Source of the DNA: Hymenobacter ginkgonis
Lineage (GTDB): Bacteria > Bacteroidota > Bacteroidia > Cytophagales > Hymenobacteraceae
Reading direction: 5' to 3'
Length of the DNA: 64,000 bases
Assembly (NCBI RefSeq): GCF_009755225.1
Contig: NZ_WQKZ01000001.1
Coordinates: forward strand, 124,001-188,000
Made by a program: the position numbers and the translations under genes. The notes beneath the pieces were generated by a model that saw only the letters and a list, made by a program, of their open reading frames with translations, ran no database searches and was not told where the DNA came from. Of this stretch, positions 17,522 through 26,872 are shown piece after piece. Numbering within the stretch: position 1 is the first letter of the stretch; every line of letters begins with the position of its first letter.

Positions 17522-17723
17522 TGCCGGCAAGGCTATGCCAACGGATTGCCAGTTAGGCTAGCGTAGGGTAGGCACATTTTTGCGTAGCACGCAACATGGC
17601 TACGGGCGGCTACAAAGTTGGGCTGCCAGCGTAAGCCGCTGCGTACTAATTCACTAGTTCAAGTGTAATTTAGGCTGGTTTGCCACCCATTGCGGCGCAC
17701 CAGTATGCGCTTCGCCTTTGCCT

Positions 17724-18389
17724 ATGGATGCCTCCTTTACTATGCACCGGGGCCTACCGGTGCCGCGCACCTTGCCCGAAAGCCTGCGGGCAGTGCGCCC
17801 AGCGCTGCTCGTGTATGATGCCCAAGTAGGCATCTTTTCGCAGTTGCCCGAGCCAGCGCCCCTTACGGCCCGCCTGCTGCGAATAGTAACCGCCGCTCGC
17901 ACGGCTGGGTTGCCCGTCTTCTTTTCGCGGCATTTGTCGCTGCCCGTTGAGCTAATGGGCACCGCCCAAATGCGCATGGCTTTGGCTTGGCAGCGCACCG
18001 ATGACCCGCGCCAGGTGCGCCCCTGGTTTCTGCGCGATAGCCCCGGCCTCGGTGTGCTACCCGAGCTGGCGCCCCTGGCCAGCGAAGCCGTGTTTGATAA
18101 GCTCAGCATGTCGGCTTTCGAAGGCACTTGGCTCGACATCGCCTTGCGCGACCTGGGCGTGCGCACCATCATCCTCATAGGTGCAGCTATGGAAATCGGC
18201 ATCGAGCCCACTGTGCGCCACGCCGCCGACCTCGGCTACCTGCCCATAGTGGTGCGCGATGCCTGCGGCGCGGGTCATCCCGAAGCCGCCCAGCGCTCAC
18301 TCGATAGCCTGGCCTTTGCCGGCGACACCCTTTTTACCGACACCGACGAACTGTGCGAATTAGTAGATTCGCTGTCGCCAGCGGGGTGA
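17724..18389 (+). CDS. Isochorismatase-superfamily hydrolase lacking the catalytic cysteine
   Basis: A 221-residue alpha/beta hydrolase of the isochorismatase-like fold. Catalytic Asp32 (VYDAQVG) and Lys126 (FDKLSMSAF) are present. At the usual nucleophile position the sequence is GAAMEIGIEPT, so Gly159 replaces Cys. EntB/PhzD-type isochorismatases, which hydrolyse a vinyl ether, also lack this Cys, whereas nicotinamidases and related amidases need it. The start is the ATG at 17724; a TTG six bases upstream is less likely. The gene converges on gltD across a perfect hairpin. No isochorismate synthase or siderophore gene is visible nearby, so the substrate is open. Confidence 0.85.
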   Translation: MDASFTMHRGLPVPRTLPESLRAVRPALLVYDAQVGIFSQLPEPAPLTARLLRIVTAARTAGLPVFFSRHLSLPVELMGTAQMRMALAWQRTDDPRQVRPWFLRDSPGLGVLPELAPLASEAVFDKLSMSAFEGTWLDIALRDLGVRTIILIGAAMEIGIEPTVRHAADLGYLPIVVRDACGAGHPEAAQRSLDSLAFAGDTLFTDTDELCELVDSLSPAG

Positions 18390-18453
18390 TTGTTCAGCTT
18401 GCTCCCCTTAGTGACTTGTCACGTTGTTTACACATACTAGTTTGGCCAAAACC

Positions 18454-18497
18454 AAAAGGAAAGCCCCGCAAGCAGCTGCTTGCGGGGCTTTCCTTTT
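18454..18497. terminator. Bidirectional terminator between isochorismatase-like gene and gltD
   Basis: A perfect 44-bp palindrome: two 22-bp arms (18454-18475 and 18476-18497), GC-rich in the middle (AGCCCCGCAAGCAG) and with AAAAGGAAA / TTTCCTTTT ends followed by another T. The two genes converge on it. Confidence 0.9.
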
Positions 18498-18515
18498 TAG
18501 ACCAATTCCCAGTTC

Positions 18516-19985
18516 TCATCCAAACATCCCCACCGCGTTCTTGCTTGGTAGGTTCGTCTTGCCCATCAAGTACATATCGACTTGGCGGGCGGCTTCGCGG
18601 CCTTCCGAAATAGCCCACACGATGAGCGACTGGCCGCGGCGCATATCGCCGGCCGCAAATACGCCGGGCACGCTGGTATGGTAGGTAGTTTCGGGTGCGT
18701 GCACGTTGCCGCGCGTGTCGAGGCCTACCCCTAGTTGGCCGAGCAAGCCCGCGTTGGCCGGGCCGGTAAAGCCCAGGGCTAATAGCACCAGTTGGCACGG
18801 GATTTCGCGGTCGGAGCCGGGCACTTCCTCGAAGCGGACGCGGCGGCCCAGGTCGTCGGTTTCCCACGTGACGTCGCTCACGAGCAGAGCGCGCACGTCG
18901 CCGTTTTCGTCGCCCAAGAAGGCCTTGGTATTCACGCCCCAATAGCGCTGGCAGCCCTCTTCGTGCGAGCTGCTGGTGCGGAAAATAGTGGGGTAAAGCG
19001 GCCAGGGAGTGTGCGCGGGGCGCTCCTCGCCGGGCTGGTGCATCATGGCAAACTGCGCTACCGATCTGGCTTGCTGGCGGTTGGCAGTGCCCACGCAGTC
19101 GGAGCCCGTGTCGCCGCTGCCGATGACCACCACATCGAGGCCATCGGCCAGAATGTGCTCGCTGTCCACGGGCGTGTCGCTCACGCGGCGGTTTTGCTGG
19201 GTAAGGTATTCCATGGCGTAGTGAATACCCTTGAGGTCGCGGCCGGGCAGCGGCAGCTCGCGCGGGGCCGAAGCCCCGCCCGCCAGCACCACCGCGTCGA
19301 AGGTGCGGCGCAACTCGTCGGCGGTCATATCGCGGCCGATTTCGACGTTGCAGCGGAAGGTTACGCCGGCGTCTTCGAGCAGCTTGATGCGGCGCTCAAT
19401 CACCCATTTTTCGAGTTTGAAATCGGGCACGCCGTAACGCAGCAATCCGCCGGGGTGCGGGTCGCGCTCGAAAACGGTGACGATGTGACCGGCCTCGGCG
19501 AGTTGCGCCGCCACCGCTAGCCCGGCTGGGCCCGAGCCCACTACGGCCACCGTTTTACCGGTTTTGAGCACTGGCGCAGTGGGCTGCACGTAGCCTTTCT
19601 CGAAGGCAATTTCGATGATGTGCTTCTCAATTTCCTCAATGGCCACCGGCGCGCTGTGGATGCTCAGCACGCACGCCGACTCGCACGGCGCAGGGCAGAT
19701 GCGGCCCGTAAACTCGGGGAAGTTATTGGTAGCCGAGAGGATATCGTACGCCTCGCGCCAGTCTTGCCGATACACTGCCTCGTTGAATTCGGGGATGATG
19801 TTGCCCAGCGGGCAGCCCGAGTGGCAGAAGGGAACCCCGCAGTTCATGCAGCGGGCGGCCTGGTTATGCAGCTCTTTTTCGGGATAGAGGCCGATGAATT
19901 CCTGGTAGTGCGCCACGCGCTCGGTCGGGGCCGCTTTGGGCGGCACAGTGCGCGGGTATTCTTTGAAGCCGGTAATATTGCCCAT
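18516..19985 (-). CDS. gltD: Glutamate synthase small subunit
   Basis: NADPH-binding FAD/iron-sulphur subunit that passes electrons to the GltB subunit for conversion of glutamine and 2-oxoglutarate to two glutamates. At 489 residues it is full length. Two cysteine clusters for [4Fe-4S] centres are in the N-terminal part ([14 protein letters not shown] and CPAPCESAC), followed by the FAD site [18 protein letters not shown] and the NADPH site [15 protein letters not shown], and the late [14 protein letters not shown] block. gltB precedes it by 43 bp in the same direction, so the pair is an operon. Confidence 0.97.
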   Translation of the reverse strand: MGNITGFKEYPRTVPPKAAPTERVAHYQEFIGLYPEKELHNQAARCMNCGVPFCHSGCPLGNIIPEFNEAVYRQDWREAYDILSATNNFPEFTGRICPAPCESACVLSIHSAPVAIEEIEKHIIEIAFEKGYVQPTAPVLKTGKTVAVVGSGPAGLAVAAQLAEAGHIVTVFERDPHPGGLLRYGVPDFKLEKWVIERRIKLLEDAGVTFRCNVEIGRDMTADELRRTFDAVVLAGGASAPRELPLPGRDLKGIHYAMEYLTQQNRRVSDTPVDSEHILADGLDVVVIGSGDTGSDCVGTANRQQARSVAQFAMMHQPGEERPAHTPWPLYPTIFRTSSSHEEGCQRYWGVNTKAFLGDENGDVRALLVSDVTWETDDLGRRVRFEEVPGSDREIPCQLVLLALGFTGPANAGLLGQLGVGLDTRGNVHAPETTYHTSVPGVFAAGDMRRGQSLIVWAISEGREAARQVDMYLMGKTNLPSKNAVGMFG

Positions 19986-20028
19986 TACAAACTAAGTAGT
20001 TACTGCTTTTAAAACGTGGCTTAGGCAC

Positions 20029-23000
20029 TTAGTGGGTTGCTGCCTTCTCCAGCACCCGCTTATACTCGAGCGGAAACACCTTCACAAACCGCCCCGCTTC
20101 CTCCTCCCAGTTGCCCAGCAGGAAATTAGCCAAGTGGCTGCCCGTTAGCTCGTGGTGGTTTTTAAGCAAGGCCTGGATGTCGGCTTCGTCTGTTTCCGTC
20201 AACCCTTCCAGCGCCACCATATCGGGGTTGCAGTTCACGGGGAACTGGCCGGTGGGGTCGTAGACCCAAGCCAGACCGCCGCTCATGCCCGCCGCAAAAT
20301 TGCGGCCCGTGCGACCCAATACCAGCACCCGCCCGCCGGTCATGTACTCGCAGCCGTGGTCGCCTACCCCCTCCACGACGGCCGTCGCGCCCGAGTTGCG
20401 CACCGCAAAGCGCTCGCCCGCCTTGCCGCGCACGTAAAGCTCGCCCGAGGTTGCCCCATAGAGCGCCACGTTGCCGATGAGGATGTTGTTTTCGGGGATA
20501 AACGTGCTGGCGGCGGGCGGGAAAATGGCCAGCCGCGCCCCGCTTAGCCCCTTGCCCACGTAGTCATTGGCTTCGCCTTCTAGCCTAAAAGTCAAGCCTT
20601 TGGAAGAGAATGCACCAAAGCTTTGCCCAGCCGAGCCAGTAAACTTGTAGCGGATGGTATCGCTAGGCAGGCCAGCGGCTTGGTAGCGCTTGGCCACCTC
20701 ATTCGAGAGCAGCGTGCCGATGGTGCGGTCGGTATTTCTTACGTCGAACTCAGCCATTACGGTCTCCTGGCGCTCCAGGGCGGGCTGGGCGTGTGCCAGC
20801 AGTTGCCAGTCGAGCACCTCGGCGATGCCGTGGTCCTGGCTTTCGCTATTGTAAAGGGTGCCGCCCGAGATATTTGGGGCGGGGTGCAGCACCGCGTCGA
20901 GGTCGATGAGCTTGGCTTTCCAGTGGCCGGCTTCGGAGTTTACTTTCAAAAATTCGCTGCGGCCCACCATCTCGTTCAGCGTGCGGAAGCCCAACTCAGC
21001 CATGATTTCACGCAGTTCTTCGGCCAAAAAGCGGAAGAGGTTGACAATGTGCTCGGGCTTGCCGCTGAACAACTTACGCAGCTCGGGGTCCTGGGTGGCC
21101 ACACCCACCGGGCAGGTGTTGAGGTGGCACTTGCGCATCATAATGCATCCGCCCGCGATGAGCGCCGCCGTGGCTACGCCAAATTCTTCGGCCCCTAGCA
21201 GGGCAGCCACGGCGAGGTCGCGGCCGGTTTTTAGTTGGCCGTCGGCTTGCAGCACCACGCGGCTGCGGAGCTGGCTGCGCAGCAACGTTTGGTGCGCTTC
21301 AGCTAATCCTAGTTCCCAGGGTAGGCCGGCGTGGCGGATGCTGCTGAGCGGCGACGCGCCCGTGCCACCGTCGTAGCCCGAGATGAGAATCACATCGGCG
21401 TGCGCCTTCGCCACGCCCGCCGCGATGGTGCCTACCCCCGCTTTGCTCACCAGCTTCACGTTGATGCGGGCCGCGCGGTTGGCGTTTTTGAGGTCGAAAA
21501 TCAGCTGCGCCAGGTCTTCGATGGAGTAGATATCGTGGTGCGGCGGCGGCGAAATGAGGCCTACCCCCGGCGTGGCGTGGCGCACTTTGGCAATCCAATC
21601 ATCCACCTTGTGACCAGGCAGTTGGCCGCCCTCGCCAGGCTTGGCGCCTTGGGCCATTTTAATTTGCAGCTCGTCGGCATTGGTCAGGTAGTGCGCCGTC
21701 ACACCGAAGCGGGCCGAGGCAATTTGCTTGATGGCCGAGCGCATCGAATCGCCGTTTTCCATCTGTTCGTAGCGCAGCGGGTCTTCCCCACCTTCGCCCG
21801 TATTGCTCTTGCCGCCGATGCGGTTCATGGCGATGGCCAAGGTGCTATGCGCCTCGTGCGAGATGGAGCCAAACGACATCGCGCCCGTCGCAAACCGCTT
21901 CATAATGGCCTCGGCTGGCTCCACTTCTTCCAGCGCGATGCTCGGCCGGTGCTTGGCAAAACCCAGCAGCCCGCGAATGGTAAACAGCTGGTTGGGATGC
22001 TCGTTGAGCAGCTTGGCGTATTTCTGATAGGTAGCGTAGTTGCCGGTGCGGGTGGCGTGTTGCAGCAAGTGAACCGTCTCAGGGTCAAACATGTGCGCCT
22101 CGCCCTTGCGCCGCCACTGGTATACGCCACCCGTGGCCAGCAATTCGGGGCCGACGGTCGTCTCCTGCTTAAAGCCATGAAAATGCTTGTAGAGCGTTTC
22201 CTTGGCAATCTCGTCCAGCCCCAGCCCTTGAATACGCGTCACAGCTCCCGTAAAGTACTGGTCTACAACATTTTGGTTGATACCCAGAATCTCAAACACC
22301 TGCGCGCCGTGGTAGCTCTGCAAAGTCGAAATCCCCATCTTCGAGAAAATCTTCAGCAGTCCGTCGCACACGGCTTTGATGTAGTTGTAAGCCAACTTGC
22401 TATACGGCAAGTCCGACGCCAGATGTCCCGCCGCGTGGCGCGTCTGAATGGTAGCCAGCGCCAAGTACGGGTTGATAGCCGTGGCCCCAAAGGCCAGCAA
22501 GCAGGCAAAATGGTGTACTTCCCACACATCGCCGGCCTCCACTACGAGGCCCACCGAACCGCGCATGCCGCGCTTAATGAGGTGGTGGTGTACGGCCGAT
22601 ACCGCCAGCAGCGACGGTATCGGCGCATGCTCCGAATCCATCGCCCGGTCGGAAAGAATGAGTACCTCAAAGCCGTCACTGACAGCGTCTTCCGCGTAGC
22701 GACAAAGCCGCTCTAAGCCGCGCTGCATGGCGCCCGGCTTGCCATCGGCCTTGAAGTAAGTCTGCAAAGTCTTGGCGTGGAAGGAGCCCGTGTCAATACT
22801 CCGCAGCTTTTCCAGCTCTAAATTGGTAAGAATCGGGTGCTTGGCGGCCACGCAGTGGCAGTGCATCTGGTTCTCATCCAAGATGTTGCCATTATTACCG
22901 ATAAATGTGGCTAGGCTCATCACCAGCCGCTCCCGAATAGGGTCGATGGGCGGGTTGGTAACCTGCGCAAAGAACTGCTTGAAGTAGCTGCTGATGTGCT

Positions 23001-24531
23001 GCGGCTGGTCGGAAAGCACCGCCAGCGGCACGTCCACGCCCATCGAGCCAATGGGCTCTTTGGCGTCGAGGGCCATCGGGGCAAGCACAGTTTCCAAGTC
23101 TTCGCGGCTGTAGCCAAACACCTGCTGGTACTTCAGTACGGCCTCCGCGCCGAGGTCGGTAAACACTTGGCGCGGCTCGGGCAGGTCTTCCATCCGAATC
23201 TGGTAGTTTTCGAGCCAAGTGCCATACGGCTGTTGGCCAGCGGCTTGCGCTTTTATTTCGCGGTCGGTGAGGATGCGGCCGGCCGCCGTATCAACCACAA
23301 ACATCTTACCCGGCTGCAAGCGGCCCTTCTTAATAATACTCTCCGGGGCTAGCGGCAGTACCCCTGCTTCAGAAGCCACCAGCACGCGCCCGTCGTTGGT
23401 GATGGCGTAGCGCAAAGGCCGCAGGCCATTGCGGTCGAGCATCGCACCAACCAGCGTGCCATCGGTGAAATTGAGCGCTGCTGGGCCATCCCAGGGGGCC
23501 ATAAATGTGGCGTGGAACTCGTAGAAGGCCTTTTTGAGTGGGTCCATCTGCTCGTTGCCGTCCCAGGCTTCGGGTACCAGCATCATCATCACATGGGGCA
23601 GCGAGCGGCCGCAGTGCAGTAGCAGTTCCACAATGTTGTCGAGGCAGGCCGAGTCCGACTGGCCAGGGTCTACCACCGGCAGCAGCATCTCCATTTCCTC
23701 GGCCGAGAAGTAGGGCGAGGTGTAGGTAGGGAGGCCCGCGTAAAACCAGTTTAGGTTGCCACGCAGCGTATTAATCTCCCCATTATGAGCGAGGTAGCGA
23801 AACGGCTGGGCTAGCTTCCACGAGGGCATCGTGTTGGTGGAAAAGCGCGAATGCACCAGCCCAAAAGCCGACGTCACGCGCTCGTCGCTCAGGTCGGGGT
23901 AGTACATGCCCACCTGAAACGTCGTCAGTTGCCCTTTATACACAATCGTGCGGCACGAGAGCGACGCGAAGTAAAACGCATCGAGTGCGGCTGGCGCCTG
24001 CTCCTTCAAGAGCTTGATAACCAACCGCCGCAGTACGTAGAGCTTGCGTTCGAAGTCGGCCTCGGTGGCTAGCCCCGCCGGCCGGCCCAAAAATAGCTGC
24101 TCAATCGTTGGCTCGGCCGACAAAGCCGTGACGCCAATGCCCTCGGTGCGCACCGGCACCGGCCGGTAGCCCAGCACCGTGATACCCAGCCGCTGCGCTG
24201 CCTCCGCAATGATGGCCCGGCTCGCCTCGCGCAGCTTTTCCTTTTTCGGAAAAAAAACCATGCCCACGCCGTAGCCGCCCGGCTCGGGCAGCCGAATGCC
24301 GTGCGCCACGCACTCCTCCAGTAAAAACCAGTGTGGCAGCTGAATAAGTACCCCCGCGCCATCGCCCGAGTCGGAGTCGCAGCCGCAGGCCCCGCGGTGC
24401 TCCATGTTGGCGAGCATTGTGAGGGCATCGGCCACAATCTGGTGGCTTTTGCGCCCGTCGATGTAGGTGATAAAACCCGTGCCGCACGAATCGTGCTCAA
24501 ACTCGGGCCGGTAAAGGGTGGGCGTAGTCAT
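20029..24531 (-). CDS. gltB: Glutamate synthase large subunit
   Basis: The 1500-residue ammonia-channelling subunit: N-terminal glutamine amidotransferase, central domain, FMN and 3Fe-4S synthase domain, and C-terminal beta-helix. The nucleophile is Cys16 in HDSCGTGFI; the preceding 15 residues are a short propeptide expected to be removed. The FMN region shows GEGGEDPLRYEQMENGD and ISGYDGGTGASPLSSIRHAG, and the 3Fe-4S ligands are in CHLNTCPVGVATQ after CIMMRK. The C-terminal GXXG-rich stretch ends with the region around MSGGLAWVYD. With the adjacent urease genes this gives a direct route from urea ammonia, through glutamine, to glutamate; glnA is not in the window. Confidence 0.98.
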   Translation of the reverse strand: MTTPTLYRPEFEHDSCGTGFITYIDGRKSHQIVADALTMLANMEHRGACGCDSDSGDGAGVLIQLPHWFLLEECVAHGIRLPEPGGYGVGMVFFPKKEKLREASRAIIAEAAQRLGITVLGYRPVPVRTEGIGVTALSAEPTIEQLFLGRPAGLATEADFERKLYVLRRLVIKLLKEQAPAALDAFYFASLSCRTIVYKGQLTTFQVGMYYPDLSDERVTSAFGLVHSRFSTNTMPSWKLAQPFRYLAHNGEINTLRGNLNWFYAGLPTYTSPYFSAEEMEMLLPVVDPGQSDSACLDNIVELLLHCGRSLPHVMMMLVPEAWDGNEQMDPLKKAFYEFHATFMAPWDGPAALNFTDGTLVGAMLDRNGLRPLRYAITNDGRVLVASEAGVLPLAPESIIKKGRLQPGKMFVVDTAAGRILTDREIKAQAAGQQPYGTWLENYQIRMEDLPEPRQVFTDLGAEAVLKYQQVFGYSREDLETVLAPMALDAKEPIGSMGVDVPLAVLSDQPQHISSYFKQFFAQVTNPPIDPIRERLVMSLATFIGNNGNILDENQMHCHCVAAKHPILTNLELEKLRSIDTGSFHAKTLQTYFKADGKPGAMQRGLERLCRYAEDAVSDGFEVLILSDRAMDSEHAPIPSLLAVSAVHHHLIKRGMRGSVGLVVEAGDVWEVHHFACLLAFGATAINPYLALATIQTRHAAGHLASDLPYSKLAYNYIKAVCDGLLKIFSKMGISTLQSYHGAQVFEILGINQNVVDQYFTGAVTRIQGLGLDEIAKETLYKHFHGFKQETTVGPELLATGGVYQWRRKGEAHMFDPETVHLLQHATRTGNYATYQKYAKLLNEHPNQLFTIRGLLGFAKHRPSIALEEVEPAEAIMKRFATGAMSFGSISHEAHSTLAIAMNRIGGKSNTGEGGEDPLRYEQMENGDSMRSAIKQIASARFGVTAHYLTNADELQIKMAQGAKPGEGGQLPGHKVDDWIAKVRHATPGVGLISPPPHHDIYSIEDLAQLIFDLKNANRAARINVKLVSKAGVGTIAAGVAKAHADVILISGYDGGTGASPLSSIRHAGLPWELGLAEAHQTLLRSQLRSRVVLQADGQLKTGRDLAVAALLGAEEFGVATAALIAGGCIMMRKCHLNTCPVGVATQDPELRKLFSGKPEHIVNLFRFLAEELREIMAELGFRTLNEMVGRSEFLKVNSEAGHWKAKLIDLDAVLHPAPNISGGTLYNSESQDHGIAEVLDWQLLAHAQPALERQETVMAEFDVRNTDRTIGTLLSNEVAKRYQAAGLPSDTIRYKFTGSAGQSFGAFSSKGLTFRLEGEANDYVGKGLSGARLAIFPPAASTFIPENNILIGNVALYGATSGELYVRGKAGERFAVRNSGATAVVEGVGDHGCEYMTGGRVLVLGRTGRNFAAGMSGGLAWVYDPTGQFPVNCNPDMVALEGLTETDEADIQALLKNHHELTGSHLANFLLGNWEEEAGRFVKVFPLEYKRVLEKAATH

Positions 24532-24820
24532 GGCTGATTGCTAGCTAATTGTAGTTGCTGGGGAAACACGCGCTCACTTGCCCAAGCGCTCCTCGCTGGA
24601 GGGGCGGAGTTGGGGTTAGGCTAGCCACGCCGGTAGGCGTCGCGGCTAGGCTCCAAAAATGGAGCTAGTGCGAAGCCGACAGAGGCTTTCCAGAGTGAGG
24701 CGGGTGGGGAGGGGTAGGGTAAGGGGTGCGGTACCAGAGTACCGCCAGGGCATCCTCTGTCAGACAGAGGGGGTAGGCAAGGGGTTCACCTGCGCATGAG
24801 GGTAAGCAGGTGATTGTCAG
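24532..24820. other. Hairpin-rich region between gltB and ureG
   Basis: No gene seen in these 289 bp. Four short stems follow one another: GCTCCA-AAAA-TGGAGC (24650-24665), CGGTAC-CAGA-GTACCG (24729-24744), an almost perfect palindrome CCTCTGTC/GACAGAGG (24754-24770) and CACCTGC..GCAGGTG (24787-24812). The right-hand part may terminate the urease transcript; the left-hand part is the leader and promoter region of gltB. No known riboswitch was recognised. Confidence 0.5.
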
Positions 24821-25573
24821 TTATCTTCGGTCTTCGCGCACGGCGGCTAGCGCCTGCGTTCTAGCCATGTGAATGTGGTCAATAATCACTCCCAGGTTGT
24901 GGCCGTCGGAGGCGCGGGCGAAAACGAATGGCCCATCGCCTCGCATGCGGCGCGAGTCGCGGTCCATCACGGCGAGGTCGGCTTTTACCATTGGAGCTAA
25001 GTCTATTTTATTGATAACCAATAAGTCGGCCTGCGTAATGCCCGGCCCACCTTTGCGCGGCACTTTGTCGCCGCCCGATACATCAATCACGTAAATCGAA
25101 TAATCGACCAGCTCGCGGCTAAAATGGGCAGCTAGGTTATCACCGCCGCTTTCTACAAAGAGGTAATCTAGTTGATTATCAAAGCGTAGCATCAGGCCTT
25201 CGAGCGCATCCATATTTAGCGAAATGTCTTCCCGAATGGCCGCGTGCGGGCAGCCACCGGTTTCAACGCCCACGATGCGGTCGGCGGTGAGGGCGCTTTG
25301 GCTAATTAAAAACTCGGCATCCTCGCGGGTAAAAATGTCGTTGGTGACTACGCCCAGCCGGTAATCGTCGCGCAAATTTTCGCATAAAGCCTTGAGTAGC
25401 GCAGTCTTACCAGTGCCCACCGGCCCGCCGATACCCACCGTAAACGCCCGCTTGCGGAAGTTGCGGTAGGGGGGTAGGCGGCGGGTTTCGCGCTCCGCAA
25501 AGCTGCCCGGCGACTCTAGCGCCTCGTGGCTGTGGCCGTGCAGCAGCAGCGCCAGTTTCTCAACGAAAGCCAT
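24821..25573 (-). CDS. ureG: Urease accessory GTPase UreG
   Basis: GTPase that delivers nickel to apo-urease in complex with UreF and UreD. The P-loop GGPVGTGKT is at 49-57, the nickel-binding Cys-Pro-His motif at 108-110 ([13 protein letters not shown]), the ESGGDNL block follows, and the guanine-specificity motif is NKIDLAP. At 250 residues it is longer than the usual 200-210, because about 40 residues precede the first beta strand; this extension includes HGHSHE, a small His cluster that could bind metal, which matters because ureE is missing from the region. It starts 6 bp after ureF. Confidence 0.96.
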   Translation of the reverse strand: MAFVEKLALLLHGHSHEALESPGSFAERETRRLPPYRNFRKRAFTVGIGGPVGTGKTALLKALCENLRDDYRLGVVTNDIFTREDAEFLISQSALTADRIVGVETGGCPHAAIREDISLNMDALEGLMLRFDNQLDYLFVESGGDNLAAHFSRELVDYSIYVIDVSGGDKVPRKGGPGITQADLLVINKIDLAPMVKADLAVMDRDSRRMRGDGPFVFARASDGHNLGVIIDHIHMARTQALAAVREDRR

Positions 25574-25579
25574 AAGCGG

Positions 25580-26248
25580 TTAATTCTGAAAGAGTCGCGA
25601 GTAAATATCGTCGTGAAATATCTGGGCCACGTCGAGTAGCAAGGTACAGCGAGTAGCTTGGGTATAAGGCCGAATATCGGCTGAATCCAGTAAACTCTCA
25701 AAAATAGCGTAAAAATCGTGTTGCAACAAGTGCCCCGCCATCGGCCCAATAAAGCCCAGCCGAATGGCCGCGCTCAGCTGGTCGCGCAAGGCAAGATGTA
25801 GGTAAGTAGCCTGAATATCAGCCAGCGAAAAGCCGGTTTTCCCCAGGCTCAGCCCAAATAGCGGCACGAAATGCGCCGGCAGCAACTGCCGCGCTAGCGC
25901 CCGGCCCAGTTCGGCTAGCTCGGCCTCCGGGTAAAAAGTATCTAGCAGCTTCAGCCAGTTTTTGCCCTGCGTGAGGCTAGCCCGGTGCAGCGCCGGCGTG
26001 AGTAGCTGGGCATCGTACTCGGTGAGCAGGGTAGGGAGGTCGCCGTCAGTGGCCTGCGCCGCCGACGTGACGAAAGGAATCTCAAACCCCATCGCCTGCT
26101 GCAAAAACGAATAGAGGTAGGAGCGAAACTCGGTTTCGGTCTTGACAAGGCCAAAAGTTATGCTGCTTTCCAGCCCGTAAGAATAGGCGAACGAGCCGGT
26201 GGGCAAGGCCGAATCGGCAAGGTGGAGCAGGCGGGCGAGGTGCGGCAT
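25580..26248 (-). CDS. ureF: Urease accessory protein UreF
   Basis: Helical chaperone that links UreD-bound urease to UreG. The 222-residue product shows the UreF opening LLHLADSALPTGSFAYSYGLES, then the helical core with LGKTGFSLADIQATYLHLALRDQLSAAIRLG and the C-terminal QATRCTLLLDVAQIFHDDIYSRLFQN. The ATG at 26248 starts a few residues before the conserved motif; a longer frame reaching 26326 would overlap the opposite-strand DUF559 gene and adds non-conserved sequence. It is separated from ureC by that inserted gene. Confidence 0.94.
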   Translation of the reverse strand: MPHLARLLHLADSALPTGSFAYSYGLESSITFGLVKTETEFRSYLYSFLQQAMGFEIPFVTSAAQATDGDLPTLLTEYDAQLLTPALHRASLTQGKNWLKLLDTFYPEAELAELGRALARQLLPAHFVPLFGLSLGKTGFSLADIQATYLHLALRDQLSAAIRLGFIGPMAGHLLQHDFYAIFESLLDSADIRPYTQATRCTLLLDVAQIFHDDIYSRLFQN

Positions 26249-26324
26249 AAGAGCGAAAGTAGCGCTACTACTAGGATGGCAGGGCCATCGGCCAAGGCGC
26301 GTTGAAAACGTGTAACTTGCCTGC

Positions 26325-26732
26325 ATGGCAAACCTTGGCCCTAGCGATAGCTCTATTCATACCTTCACCACCGACCGGCAGCGGTGGAAAAATCTGAAGG
26401 GCTTTGCCCGCGAAAATCGCCGACGGCCCACACCGGCCGAAGTACAGCTATGGCAGGCGCTACGGGGTAATCAGCTAGGCCCGCGCTTTCGGCGCCAACA
26501 TGCCATTGAGGACTACATCGTGGATTTTGTGTGCTTGCCAGCTTGGTTGGTGGTGGAAGTGGACGGCGAAATTCACGCGGTGCCGGAAGAAGCAGATTAT
26601 GACGGCGGGCGTACGCACGCGTTGCAGGAGCGCGGGTTTTTGGTGGTGCGTTATAGCAATGCGGCGGTGTTGCAGCGGTTGCCCGAGGTGCTGGCGGATA
26701 TTGAGCGGCATTTGAAATTGCTGCTAGGGTAG
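26325..26732 (+). CDS. DUF559 endonuclease-like protein inserted in the urease operon
   Basis: A 135-residue protein of DUF559 (PF04480), a group of the restriction-endonuclease-like fold related to very-short-patch repair enzymes. Motifs: TPAEVQLWQALR with Glu39, FRRQHAIEDYIVDFVC with Asp67, LVVEVDGEIH with Glu78, Asp80 and His84, all positions where the family keeps its metal-binding and catalytic residues. It lies on the + strand between ureF and ureC, which run on the - strand, and is followed by a large palindrome. A freestanding copy with this context looks like an insertion. Substrate DNA and biological role are unknown. Confidence 0.9.
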   Translation: MANLGPSDSSIHTFTTDRQRWKNLKGFARENRRRPTPAEVQLWQALRGNQLGPRFRRQHAIEDYIVDFVCLPAWLVVEVDGEIHAVPEEADYDGGRTHALQERGFLVVRYSNAAVLQRLPEVLADIERHLKLLLG

Positions 26733-26741
26733 CTCGGCGGG

Positions 26742-26872
26742 CGGGTAACCTCACCCCCCGGGCCCCTCTCCTTGGGGAGAGGGGGAGCCGACCGTAAGCG
26801 ACCGTGAGTTTGCGTTAAAAGTCGCCAAGCTCCCCCTCTCCCCAAGGAGAAGGTGGGGGGTAAGGTTACCCG
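26742..26872. repeat. Imperfect 45-bp palindrome of the CCCCTCTCC type
   Basis: Left arm 26742-26788 and right arm 26829-26872 match over roughly 44 positions with a few differences (CGGGTAACCT.ACCCCCC then CTCCTTGGGGAGAGGGGGAGC). Each arm can itself fold as CTCTCC-TTGG-GGAGAG. The left arm begins 10 bp after the DUF559 stop and the right arm ends one base before the ureC stop codon. Sequence is unrelated to the GAAGCATCTC palindromes. Confidence 0.85.

Noticed and set aside
21331..22716. 461-residue open frame on the + strand
   Set aside because: Antisense to gltB, which has unmistakable family motifs; the frame shows no recognisable domain.
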